39,004 bases of DNA, taken from the NCBI GenBank assembly GCA_017433195.1, contig JAFRHR010000052.1, forward strand, positions 1-39,004, in the 5' to 3' direction. The notes below the pieces were generated by a model. The model was given only the letters and a program-made list of their open reading frames with translations. It made no database searches and had not been told where the DNA came from. This DNA is from a bacterium. Its GTDB lineage: Bacteria; Cyanobacteriota; Vampirovibrionia; Gastranaerophilales; Gastranaerophilaceae. Both the position numbers and the translations under genes were made by a program. Positions 32,813-39,004 of the stretch are shown here, one piece after another. Each line of letters starts with the position of its first letter. The first letter of the stretch is position 1.

Positions 32813-33091
32813 ATGATAAAATCCTTTAAAAACAAAGATGCCGAAAAAATATTTGACGGACAATATTCTAAAAAATATAGTAATTTACAAAATATAATCA
32901 AACGAAAACTTGATATGATACATTTTGCTCATTCCAAACAGGATTTAATTGTTCCCCCTTCAAACAGATTTGAAAATTTACAAGGTGATTTAAAAGAGTA
33001 CTATTCAATAAGAATAAACGACCAATACAGAATTATATTTCAATTCAAAGACGGAAATGCAGAAAATGTATACATAGATGATTATCATTAA
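32813..33091 (+). CDS. higB: HigB-type toxin (RelE/ParE superfamily)
   Basis: A 92-residue mRNA interferase-type toxin. IKSFKNKDAEKIFDGQYSKK at the N-terminus, the Pro-Pro-Ser-N-R-F-E-N-L segment and DQYRIIFQFKDGNAENVYID at the C-terminus are typical of HigB in the toxin-first arrangement. Members cut mRNA on the ribosome. The final DDYH motif includes the family's conserved His. There is no ribosome site; the mRNA is probably leaderless, which would keep toxin levels low. The antitoxin gene follows 37 bases later. Confidence 0.92.
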   Translation: MIKSFKNKDAEKIFDGQYSKKYSNLQNIIKRKLDMIHFAHSKQDLIVPPSNRFENLQGDLKEYYSIRINDQYRIIFQFKDGNAENVYIDDYH

Positions 33092-33128
33092 ATATTATTA
33101 ACTTTAACCTGAAAGTGAGGTAAACAAA

Positions 33129-33413
33129 ATGAATAGACCATATACACATCCCGGAGAAATATTACTTGAAGAATTTGTCAAACCATATGGTTTGACACAG
33201 AAAAAGTTATGCGAACTCTTGAATGTAGGAATAAAAACAATAAGTGAATTATATAACAAAAAAAGAGGTATTTCCCCCGTTATGGCATTAAAATTATCAA
33301 ATTTATTCGGAACCACTCCTGAATTTTGGATGAATGCCCAAACGGCATACGATCTTTATATCGCATATGGAAAAGAAAAAGACAACATAGACTGCATCAG
33401 AAAAATTGCATAA
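33129..33413 (+). CDS. higA: HigA-type antitoxin (XRE/HTH)
   Basis: 94 residues. It begins with the HigA signature HPGEILLEEFVKPYGLTQKK, then a helix-turn-helix (KLCELLNVGIKTISELYNKK) and MALKLSNLFGTTPEFWMNAQ. It neutralises HigB and represses the operon. AAGTGAGG lies before the ATG, so it has a better ribosome site than the toxin, in keeping with antitoxin excess. Confidence 0.94.
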   Translation: MNRPYTHPGEILLEEFVKPYGLTQKKLCELLNVGIKTISELYNKKRGISPVMALKLSNLFGTTPEFWMNAQTAYDLYIAYGKEKDNIDCIRKIA

Positions 33414-33446
33414 ATTTGCACTTTTTCTGCACTTTATTCAATAAAA

Positions 33447-33770
33447 TCATTCATTTATAACTGCTTTTACTATTTTGTAAACAGTTTCGATTTTTTCACG
33501 ACTTTTTAAATTTTTTATATCCAAAATGAGCTCATTAACAAGATCTTCTTGAGGTTTTATATGGTCACAAGCAAATAATTCTGAACTTGTTACATTCAAG
33601 ACTTCAAAAATTTTTTCAAGAGTCTCTGAGGTTAAAAAATTTTCGCCGTTTTCAATACCGCAAAGGGTGCGTGTTGCGATATCTAATTTCTCTGCCAATT
33701 TCTCTTGAGTTAGACCTCTTTTTTGACGTAATCTCTTTATTTTAGCCCCTAATTGTTTTTTAATACTCAC
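33447..33770 (-). CDS. XRE-family transcriptional repressor
   Basis: 107 residues. It starts at GTG (33770) with AAGAGG about nine bases upstream. The N-terminal helix-turn-helix is phage cI-like (GAKIKRLRQKRGLTQEKLAEKL; IATRTLCGIENGE). The C-terminal 45 residues are helical (LILDIKNLKSREKIETVYKI) and probably dimerise. It is convergent with higA. Two matching copies of an operator-like sequence lie at its start codon and about 80 bp upstream, so it probably represses itself. Other targets are not evident. Confidence 0.9.
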   Translation of the reverse strand: MSIKKQLGAKIKRLRQKRGLTQEKLAEKLDIATRTLCGIENGENFLTSETLEKIFEVLNVTSSELFACDHIKPQEDLVNELILDIKNLKSREKIETVYKIVKAVINE

Positions 33771-33793
33771 GATATTTAACCTCTTATCAATTT
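33769..33793 (-). promoter_or_regulatory. Operator-like repeat 1 of the XRE gene
   Basis: ACGATATTTAACCTCTTATC and the next five bases match 33850-33874 at 22 of 25 positions. This copy overlaps the start codon and ribosome site of the XRE gene. Confidence 0.5.
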
Positions 33794-33849
33794 TAAAAGA
33801 TATTTTGAAACTTAAAAACGATACAAAATTTCTTTAAAACTTAATAATT

Positions 33850-33874
33850 ACGATATTTAATATCTTAACAATTT
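33850..33874 (-). promoter_or_regulatory. Operator-like repeat 2 of the XRE gene
   Basis: Contains the perfect palindrome GATATTTAATATC (33852-33864) and the same flanks as repeat 1. The rest of 33794-34058 is AT-rich and holds the promoter region of the gene at 34059, with no clear consensus. Confidence 0.5.
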
Positions 33875-34058
33875 AAATATATGTTAAATTTTGTAAACCC
33901 CACAAAGCATTAATATATCTTACTTATTACAATTTTGAGAAATTTAATCTCGCAAAATCAGCAATTTTAATGTTAAAATTGTTTTTATATTTATATGGAT
34001 GTGAAGTTTAATAAACTTTAAACCCAAGAGTGTTATATTAAGAGAAAAGGAGATTACT

Positions 34059-34583
34059 ATGGTAGATTTTAACGGAGGACCGGTTAAAACAAAAACTATT
34101 GGCGGTGTAAAGTACAACGCAAATCAATTTGATGCAAAAGATTTAGGGGACGGAAGATTTCAATTAACGTCCAAAAAAACAAAAGAAATTATGATTTTTC
34201 CTGAACAACCTAGATATAGAACTATAGACGGAAGTTCAGGTCTTAGAACAGAGAGAAATGCAGAAGTAAAATTAGATATTGATGACGGAATGATTTGGGA
34301 TGATGCAAATTATGAAATATCGCAAATTGAAGGGCTTCAATTTAAATCCTCTAAAGAAGCTGTATCTAAGGTAAAATTAAAAGATTGCAACGACAGCACA
34401 GTAGATTTATCAGCAAATAATAGCCGTCATTACGCAGACAGCGCTATTGTTGAAGGTGGAAGCGGAAATGAAGTAATAATGGATAAAAAAGATAAAGCAC
34501 AATTTGATAGACCGGGACGTGCCCATCCTGCATACGTAGGCGGAGAAGGCATTGCTGCGCAGGATGATTATACTGCAAAATAA
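34059..34583 (+). CDS. Hypothetical beta-rich acidic protein, 174 residues
   Basis: Not recognised. A good ribosome site (AAAAGGAG) supports the start. There is no signal peptide or membrane segment. The sequence is rich in Asp, Gly, Lys and Asn, with short alternating strands (KTKTIGGVKYNANQF; GRFQLTSKKTKEIMIF; EVKLDIDDGMIW) and a Gly/Pro-rich tail (RPGRAHPAYVGGEGIAAQDD). A beta-roll or beta-helix-type fold is possible, as in some secreted or surface proteins. It stands alone, with its own terminator. The two ends differ in style from the middle but not in base composition. Confidence 0.75.
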   Translation: MVDFNGGPVKTKTIGGVKYNANQFDAKDLGDGRFQLTSKKTKEIMIFPEQPRYRTIDGSSGLRTERNAEVKLDIDDGMIWDDANYEISQIEGLQFKSSKEAVSKVKLKDCNDSTVDLSANNSRHYADSAIVEGGSGNEVIMDKKDKAQFDRPGRAHPAYVGGEGIAAQDDYTAK

Positions 34584-34603
34584 TAAATTGTTATTAAACA
34601 ACA

Positions 34604-34635
34604 AAAAAGAGTCCAAATAACTTTGGACTCTTTTT
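34604..34635. terminator. Bidirectional terminator
   Basis: A 14-bp stem (AAAAAGAGTCCAAA with its complement), TAAC loop, between the plus-strand gene at 34059 and the convergent fba gene. T runs are present on both strands. Confidence 0.88.
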
Positions 34636-34650
34636 AGTTTATATAAAACC

Positions 34651-35607
34651 TTATTTGTCAGCGTGACCTGCTGTACCCAAAACTTCCATTTTGTGTTTAA
34701 CAAGTTCTTTAACAGCTGCTCTTGCAGGTCCAAGATATTCTCTCGGGTCGAACTTAGAAGGTTCGTTAGTAAAGAATTCTCTTATTGTTGCAGTCATTGC
34801 TAATCTCAGGTCAGTATCGATATTGATTTTAGCAACACCGTTCTTAGAAGCATATGCCAACATGTCTTCCGGAACACCCTGTGCATTCGGCAACTGTCCG
34901 CCAAACTGATTACATTTTTCAACAAGGTATTGAGGAACTGAAGAACTTCCGTGCAATACGATAGGATAATCATAACCAACTGCATCGTTCAATGCTTTTT
35001 TACAATCAGCCAATCTGTTGAAATCAAGTTTCGGAGTACCTGAGAACTTGTAAGCACCGTGGCTTGTTCCGATAGCGATAGCTAAAGAGTCACAACCTGC
35101 TTCAGTAACCAACTTAACTGCTTCTTTCGGATCTGTGTAAGTTGAATCTGCGGCTTTAACTTTAACATCATCTTCAACACCTGCTAATTTACCGATTTCA
35201 GCTTCAACTGAAACGCCTCTTTCGTGAGCGTATTCAACAACTTTTCTTGTAACTGCTATATTTTCTTCCAACGCAAATCTGCTTCCGTCTATCATGACAG
35301 ATGAGAAACCGCCGTCTATACATGCTTTACAAATATCGAAATCAGCACCGTGATCTAAGTGTAATGCTATAGGAACTGTAGTTGTAGCAAGTGCAGCTTC
35401 AACTAATTTTACCAAATATGTCTGATTAGCATATTTTCTTGCTCCTGCAGAAACCTGCAATATAATCGGAGATCTTGTTTCTTCTGCTGCTTCAGCAATT
35501 GCTTGTAATAATTCCATGTTGTTAACATTGTAAGCACCGATTGCATACTTTCCTGCAAGTGCTTTTTTGAACATTTCGCCTGTTCCTACTAATTTTCTTT
35601 CGCTCAT
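34651..35607 (-). CDS. fba: Class II fructose-1,6-bisphosphate aldolase
   Basis: Cleaves fructose-1,6-bisphosphate in glycolysis and gluconeogenesis. 318 residues from the ATG at 35607, chosen because AAGGAG lies eight bases upstream; an ATG at 35628 would put this ribosome site inside the gene. Zinc ligands and active-site parts are ALHLDHGADFD, EIGKLAGVED, GTSHGAYKF and VLHGSSSVP, then NIDTDLRLA. These fit the class II (FbaA/Fba-like) group. A monocistron; the gene's codon choice and strong ribosome site suggest high expression. Confidence 0.97.
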   Translation of the reverse strand: MSERKLVGTGEMFKKALAGKYAIGAYNVNNMELLQAIAEAAEETRSPIILQVSAGARKYANQTYLVKLVEAALATTTVPIALHLDHGADFDICKACIDGGFSSVMIDGSRFALEENIAVTRKVVEYAHERGVSVEAEIGKLAGVEDDVKVKAADSTYTDPKEAVKLVTEAGCDSLAIAIGTSHGAYKFSGTPKLDFNRLADCKKALNDAVGYDYPIVLHGSSSVPQYLVEKCNQFGGQLPNAQGVPEDMLAYASKNGVAKINIDTDLRLAMTATIREFFTNEPSKFDPREYLGPARAAVKELVKHKMEVLGTAGHADK

Positions 35608-35688
35608 AAATTTCTCCTTCTTATTCATTTACTATGAATACTCTTTTAAAATAAAACAAAAACAGGTTAAATGCAAAGAATATTTTTA

Positions 35689-35697
35689 GGGGGGGGG
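35689..35697. repeat. Run of nine G residues
   Basis: An uninterrupted G tract in an otherwise AT-rich intergenic region, about 80 bases upstream of fba. Length variation by slippage is likely; it could also be an assembly-sensitive site. Confidence 0.8.
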
Positions 35698-35722
35698 TAA
35701 ATGAAGGGATGTCGATTTGATT

Positions 35723-35792
35723 ATCCCCTCGCCTAACAGGAGAGGGAGAAATTTCAATGTGAATTTATGAGCATTAGAAATTTGGGTGAGGT
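35723..35792. repeat. Palindromic repeat with GGGTGAGGTG end
   Basis: CCCCTCGCCTAACAGGAGAGGG at the left and TTTGGGTGAGGTG at the right. It shares, in reverse, CCCTCTCCTGTTAG and the CACCTCA end with 2841-2920. Confidence 0.45.
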
Positions 35793-35802
35793 GTTAATAT
35801 TA

Positions 35803-35916
35803 TGTCATTGCGAAAAAATCTTTGATTTCTGAAGCAATCCAGCCTTTTTACACTTATAATTTATAAAAACTCAATTAGCCGGATCGCCACGAAAACTGCG
35901 TTTTCTCGCGATGACA
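35803..35916. repeat. TGTCATTGCGA-bounded palindromic element
   Basis: 114 bp from TGTCATTGCGA to TCGCGATGACA. Inside are GAAGCAATCC and GGATCGCC..GCGTTTTC, a nested imperfect palindrome. It shares the TGTCA ends with the other family but not the centre. The gene-free stretch 35608-36024 holds this, the G run and the element at 35723, and nothing else that I can support. Confidence 0.65.
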
Positions 35917-36024
35917 TGTCTGACTTTTTACTTCCCCCTGTTTACCCCTACCCCAACTAAAGTTGTAGAAATTTCGACATTATTGGTACTTAATAAAATG
36001 TATTTAAAACTTTAAAATTAAAGT

Positions 36025-36375
36025 ATGAATATGAAAATGATAGAGACAAAAACTCATTACGTTTTTGATTTAGGTAATGACGTTATTTTTCCTGACAGTG
36101 TAAAACTAATAAAAGAACTTCTTAAAAGCGTTTCAAAAGCGAAAAAATTTGCTATAAATATGGAGCATGTAACTTCATGCTGCAACGAATTTTTTGATTT
36201 TCTGCAAAACCACACACGCAAAAGGAAAATAACTTTGGTAAATACACCTTCTGAAATTTTGGCATTACTCAACCTTACCCGAACGGACAAATCGGTTGAG
36301 TTATTTCAGTCTGTTATCGATATGGAGGAGAACAAACGGAGTATGATAAACAGAAAATTTGCCATTATAAACTAA
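36025..36375 (+). CDS. STAS-like domain protein, 116 residues
   Basis: The pattern of strands and helices (THYVFDLGNDVIFPDSVKLI; KKFAINMEHVTSCCNEFFDF; KITLVNTPSEILALLNLTRT) follows the STAS fold of anti-sigma-factor antagonists such as SpoIIAA. The phosphorylatable Ser/Thr position is replaced by a Cys-Cys pair (near residue 50), so phosphorylation-based switching is doubtful. Three Met codons occur in the first five residues, and no ribosome site is visible. No partner kinase or sigma factor is adjacent. The assignment rests on pattern only. Confidence 0.6.
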   Translation: MNMKMIETKTHYVFDLGNDVIFPDSVKLIKELLKSVSKAKKFAINMEHVTSCCNEFFDFLQNHTRKRKITLVNTPSEILALLNLTRTDKSVELFQSVIDMEENKRSMINRKFAIIN

Positions 36376-36429
36376 TTTGTATAAAATAAAAATAAACGTA
36401 TATGATTTTATCGTATTTGGCTTAAAAAT

Positions 36430-36528
36430 GGTCATGCTGAACTTGTTTCAGCATCTTACCAACAACGTGAAAACAAATAAATCCTTACTGCATAGTTCAT
36501 AAGACCCTGAAACGAGTTCAGGGTGACA
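36430..36528. repeat. TGTCA-bounded palindromic repeat, copy 4
   Basis: 99 bp. GGTCATGCTGAACTTG at the left (first base changed) and GAGTTCAGGGTGACA at the right, in the same orientation as copy 1. It lies between the STAS-like gene and dapF. Confidence 0.78.
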
Positions 36529-36575
36529 TATAAAGTCAGCATATTATGGTATCATATACTAAAAGGGAGAATCCT

Positions 36576-37424
36576 ATGACAACACTAAAATTTACAAAAA
36601 TGCAGGGCTGCGGAAATGATTTTATAATAGTCGATTACGGGGAATTTAAAAAAGCCGGATTAAATATGGAAGATTTTGCAAAAAAAGTCTGCAACAGAAA
36701 TTTTAGTGTTGGGGCTGACGGAGTAATCGTTCCGTTTTTGGGACAGAGTAACGATGTTGATGCAGAATGGCTTTTCTACAATTCTGACGGTTCAACTGCA
36801 CAAATGTGCGGAAACGGAATGAGATGTTTTACTAAATATCTGTTCGACAAAAAATATGTAAAATCCGAAGAAATGGTACTAAAAACGGGTTCCGGAATTA
36901 TTCATTCCCAAATTTTAAAAGACGGACAGGTCAGAGTTAATATGGGTTATCCGATTTTGGAACCTGAAAAAGTTCCGTTCAAAGGAAAAGAATGTATAAA
37001 TGCCCCGATAAAAATTGAAAACAACGAAATTACAATAAATGCAGTTTCAATGGGAAATCCACATTGCGTAATTTATACCGATGATAATGTTGATGACCTT
37101 GCTGTCGGGTTAGGACCATTACTCGAAAAGCACGAAATGTTCCCGCAAAAAACGAATGTTGAATTTGTTAATGTCATTTCAAGAGAAGAGATAAAAGTCG
37201 GAGTTTATGAAAGAGGCTGCGGTATAACTCAGGCCTGCGGAACAGGGGCTTGCGCTTCGGTTGTTGCCGGAGTTATGAATGATTTACTTGATAACAAAGT
37301 TACAGTAAATCTTCCTGGCGGAAAACTTCTTGTCGAATGGAACGGTTTTGTAAACGGATATATTGAACCGATATTTTTGACAGGGCCATGTGAATACTCT
37401 TTTGTCGGAGAACTTTATTTATAA
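36576..37424 (+). CDS. dapF: Diaminopimelate epimerase
   Basis: Converts LL- to meso-diaminopimelate for lysine and peptidoglycan. 282 residues from the ATG at 36576, chosen because AAAGGGAG lies seven bases upstream; the frame is open to 36546. The two catalytic cysteines are present: C78 in MCGNGMRCF and the partner in CGTGACASVVAG (about 220). The opening KMQGCGNDFIIVD and NPHCVIYTDD are also conserved. It implies a peptidoglycan with meso-diaminopimelate, in agreement with the lytic transglycosylase. A monocistron between palindromic repeats. Confidence 0.97.
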   Translation: MTTLKFTKMQGCGNDFIIVDYGEFKKAGLNMEDFAKKVCNRNFSVGADGVIVPFLGQSNDVDAEWLFYNSDGSTAQMCGNGMRCFTKYLFDKKYVKSEEMVLKTGSGIIHSQILKDGQVRVNMGYPILEPEKVPFKGKECINAPIKIENNEITINAVSMGNPHCVIYTDDNVDDLAVGLGPLLEKHEMFPQKTNVEFVNVISREEIKVGVYERGCGITQACGTGACASVVAGVMNDLLDNKVTVNLPGGKLLVEWNGFVNGYIEPIFLTGPCEYSFVGELYL

Positions 37425-37446
37425 AAAGTAAATAAATATAAACCTG
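37425..37446. repeat. 22-bp direct repeat, left copy
   Basis: AAAGTAAATAAATATAAACC plus TG, directly after the dapF stop codon. It is identical to 37609-37630. Confidence 0.75.
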
Positions 37447-37462
37447 ATTGATTTAAAGTTCG

Positions 37463-37519
37463 TAGGTCGGATTTACTAATCCGACAAATCCATATCATTG
37501 GCTTGGTAAAGCCAACCTA
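37463..37519. repeat. TAGGTCGG-bounded palindromic element
   Basis: TAGGTCGG at the left and CCAACCTA at the right. Inside are two hairpins: GTCGGATT/AATCCGAC and TTGGCTT/AAGCCAA. It is a third kind of small palindromic repeat in the window. Confidence 0.6.
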
Positions 37520-37537
37520 AATACTGCACTGTTTGCA

Positions 37538-37564
37538 AGACCCTGAAACGAGTTCAGGGTGACA
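37538..37564. repeat. TGTCA-bounded palindromic repeat, half copy
   Basis: GACCCTGAAACGAGTTCAGG followed by GTGACA: only the right half-palindrome of the family seen at 36430-36528. Confidence 0.7.
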
Positions 37565-37608
37565 ATACCATATAATTTATTTTAAAAAATGAGATTTATT
37601 ATAAATTT

Positions 37609-37630
37609 AAAGTAAATAAATATAAACCTG
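37609..37630. repeat. 22-bp direct repeat, right copy
   Basis: Identical to 37425-37446. The 162 bp between the two copies hold the repeat elements at 37463 and 37538. Confidence 0.75.
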
Positions 37631-37645
37631 TTTTGATAATTTGTA

Positions 37646-37672
37646 TTGAAATTTTTTTGTTTATGGTATTAT
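37646..37672 (+). promoter_or_regulatory. Promoter of rpsF-ssb-rpsR
   Basis: TTGAAA (37646-37651), 15 bases, and an extended -10 TGGTATTAT (hexamer 37667-37672). It gives a leader of about 20 bases, with AAGGAG before the ATG at 37699. Confidence 0.55.
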
Positions 37673-37698
37673 TCTCTTAATCAAGGAGAAAAAATACT

Positions 37699-38001
37699 AT
37701 GAAAAATTATGATTTAATGGCAGTATTTAAACCAAATCTTGACAATGATGAATTGGACAAAGTACTGGACAAAATGGCAAAAGGCTTAAAAGAATTGGGC
37801 GGTAAAGTTATATCAACTGAAAAAACCGGCCGTAAGAAATTAGCTTATGATATTCAAAACTTCAGAGACGGTTTCTTCGTAACTATGATCTTAGAAATTC
37901 CTGAAGACAAAGTTGCTGATTTCAACAGAAACTTAAGATTAAACGAAAATATCTTAAGAATAATGTTTTTGGAACAAACTAAAAGTATGCAGGGTGCGTA
38001 A
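37699..38001 (+). CDS. rpsF: 30S ribosomal protein S6
   Basis: 100 residues, normal length. YDLMAVFKPNLDNDELDKVL at the start, GRKKLAYDIQNFRDGFFVTM in the middle and the C-terminal LRIMFLE are the S6 pattern. It binds S18 in the 30S platform. The stop overlaps the ssb start by one base (TAATG). The order rpsF-ssb-rpsR is as in Firmicutes. Confidence 0.98.
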   Translation: MKNYDLMAVFKPNLDNDELDKVLDKMAKGLKELGGKVISTEKTGRKKLAYDIQNFRDGFFVTMILEIPEDKVADFNRNLRLNENILRIMFLEQTKSMQGA

Positions 38002-38396
38002 TGACAATAGCTAAAGCAGTTGTAACAGGTAAAGTATTCAGAACAACAGAAGAGAGATCTGCTCAGAGCGGATTTACAATGTATTCTTTTGTTATAGATA
38101 TAGGAGAAAAGGAAGAAACTCTTTTGAGAGTTATTTCTTACCGCTCTTCTTTATCATCAATGCTGAACGGTTTATCTAAAGGCGACAGAGTTCTTGTTGA
38201 AGGACGTTTACAAACAAACAATGTAAAATCTTCAGACGGAACAGAAAGAAAAGTTTTTGAACTTATCGCATCAAGTATAGAGTTAATGAATTCATCAGGC
38301 TCAGTTTCTTCTGATTATTCAACTCAGGATGTTGTTGAATTTGATCAGGAAGAATTTGCCGATGAACTTATATCAGGGGAAGAAGTTCCCTTTTAG
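38001..38396 (+). CDS. ssb: Single-stranded DNA-binding protein
   Basis: 131 residues with one OB fold (about 1-105: KAVVTGKVFRTTEERS; ETLLRVISYRSSLSSML; GDRVLVEGRLQTNNVK). A short acidic linker follows, and the protein ends in EEVPF, the conserved acidic tip that recruits repair and replication proteins. The linker is shorter than in E. coli, giving a compact SSB. It is coupled to rpsF by a one-base overlap and followed by rpsR after 36 bp. Confidence 0.95.
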   Translation: MTIAKAVVTGKVFRTTEERSAQSGFTMYSFVIDIGEKEETLLRVISYRSSLSSMLNGLSKGDRVLVEGRLQTNNVKSSDGTERKVFELIASSIELMNSSGSVSSDYSTQDVVEFDQEEFADELISGEEVPF

Positions 38397-38432
38397 AAAG
38401 TAAAAAACAGGGTAGAAAGGCAGAAATAAAAA

Positions 38433-38666
38433 ATGGCAAAACCGGATATGCAAGACAGAAAAAAACGTAAAAACTGCAACTTCTGTGCAGATCACGTTGA
38501 ATTCATCGATTACAGAGATGCTGCTAAGTTAAAAAGATATTTAACTGAAGCAGGAAAAATCATTCCAAGACGTGTAACAGGAAACTGTGCAAAACACCAG
38601 AGAATGATTACTAACGCTGTAAAACGTGCAAGAGAAGCAGCAATTCTTAATTACGTTTTTGATTAG
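38433..38666 (+). CDS. rpsR: 30S ribosomal protein S18
   Basis: 77 residues. [20 protein letters not shown] near residue 12 keeps two cysteines, and the remainder ([38 protein letters not shown]) is the S18 core that binds S6. CAGAAATAAAAAA before the ATG gives a poor ribosome site, though GTAGAAAGG lies slightly further upstream. A Cys-containing S18 of the zinc-binding type is possible. Confidence 0.98.
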   Translation: MAKPDMQDRKKRKNCNFCADHVEFIDYRDAAKLKRYLTEAGKIIPRRVTGNCAKHQRMITNAVKRAREAAILNYVFD

Positions 38667-38678
38667 TATTATTTTAAT

Positions 38679-38716
38679 ATACGGAGTAAAGTTGCAACCC
38701 AACCTTGCTCCGTATA
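38679..38716 (+). terminator. Probable terminator of rpsF-ssb-rpsR
   Basis: An 8-bp outer stem (ATACGGAG/CTCCGTAT) with an inner imperfect stem, about 12 bases after the rpsR stop. The following T run is short (ATATTTG), so termination may be partial. Confidence 0.6.
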
Positions 38717-38747
38717 TTTGTGTCAAAATTTAACGAGGTTTTTAATT

Positions 38748-38927
38748 ATGGATTCAAAAATCACAATCAGATCAGATAGAGAGACTGATTATACTTTTCA
38801 ATATAAAGGAGAAGATGTTACCCTGAAAGCAGGCAGCGTTTTGAGTATAGCAAACGGATTGTCAGAAGTTGTCCTGCCTACAACGACAATGAAAATTATT
38901 AATAATTTGATTGTTGTTAAGGAATAG
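38748..38927 (+). CDS. Small hypothetical protein, 59 residues
   Basis: I start it at the ATG at 38748, which has ACGAGG about ten bases upstream; the open frame extends back to a TTG at 38718 that overlaps the terminator region. The sequence is strand-rich (DYTFQYKGEDVTLKAGSVLS; GLSEVVLPTTTMKIINNLIV), like a single small beta domain. No family recognised. It may be co-transcribed with rpsR by read-through. Confidence 0.6.
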   Translation: MDSKITIRSDRETDYTFQYKGEDVTLKAGSVLSIANGLSEVVLPTTTMKIINNLIVVKE

Positions 38928-38956
38928 TTTACAGTAACCTTCAATTATATCAGAAT

Positions 38957-39004
38957 TGTCATGCTGAACTCGTTTCAGCATCTTGCCAGCATTGGAAATA
39001 ACAC
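38957..39004. repeat. TGTCA-bounded palindromic repeat, copy cut by the window end
   Basis: TGTCATGCTGAACTCG and TTTCAGCATCTTGCC match the left half of copies 1 and 4. The right half lies outside the window. Confidence 0.7.

Noticed and set aside
30731-33770. Prophage or integrative element suggested by Xer, HigBA and an XRE repressor
   Set aside because: rpsL-rpsG lies between them, Xer is of the housekeeping type, and no phage structural, replication or att sequences are visible.
36546-36575. Upstream start for dapF
   Set aside because: The Shine-Dalgarno sequence lies inside this extension, and the known N-terminus of the family begins at the ATG at 36576.

Overview
The window is AT-rich chromosomal DNA with dense coding, short operons and many small palindromic repeats between genes. 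The mix fits a Gram-negative-type, cyanobacteria-related gut bacterium, most likely Vampirovibrionia/Melainabacteria (Gastranaerophilales). Supporting genes are an S-layer-homology (SLH) protein, a DegT/StrS aminotransferase, a GH57 enzyme, NarL-type regulators, and several large proteins I cannot place in any broad family. This is a judgement from gene content, not a proven assignment. The housekeeping genes (der, plsY, dapF, fba, rpsL-rpsG, rpsF-ssb-rpsR, xer) show this is chromosome, not phage or plasmid.

Layout. 1-3000: a 552-residue unrecognised protein gene lies between two inverted copies of a complex dispersed repeat; a likely ~105-nt small RNA lies on the minus strand upstream of it. 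3000-8530: mini-RNase III, plsY, lineage-type hypotheticals, a SIMPL protein and der. 8588-13407: GH57 enzyme, a protein with an HNH-like motif and an SLH protein. 13522-19408: a six-gene operon with a peptide-type ABC binding protein and two permeases (no ATPase gene), MgtC and two coupled TPR ORFs; it runs head-on into a lytic transglycosylase gene whose leader can fold into a three-way junction. 20311-26727: a ribbon-helix-helix regulator, a dolichol-phosphate-mannose-synthase-like glycosyltransferase, a five-gene signalling operon (GAF/HD-GYP, TPR, two NarL-type response regulators, pentapeptide-repeat protein) and an 82-residue protein. 26800-30700: a decayed gene fragment, a diguanylate cyclase with an altered signature motif, an aminotransferase and an ArsB/NhaD-type transporter. 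30731-38927: Xer recombinase, rpsL-rpsG, a HigBA toxin-antitoxin pair beside an XRE repressor with twin operators, class II aldolase, a STAS-like protein, dapF, rpsF-ssb-rpsR and a small ORF.

How parts connect. Cyclic-di-GMP turnover is represented by an HD-GYP phosphodiesterase and a GGDEF cyclase about 4 kb apart, each with a deviation in its signature motif, around two response regulators without a kinase. A 43-bp non-coding element is almost identical upstream of the ribbon-helix-helix gene and the 82-residue gene, and a weaker version sits at the predicted start of the small RNA. Its core GTATATATAC is a perfect palindrome, so these genes may form a small regulon of that regulator.

The most interesting signals are the shared 43-bp element, the predicted small RNA, the structured leader of the transglycosylase gene, the inverted repeats around the first large gene, at least four families of small palindromic repeats, and several promoters placed so close to start codons that the mRNAs should be leaderless or nearly so.
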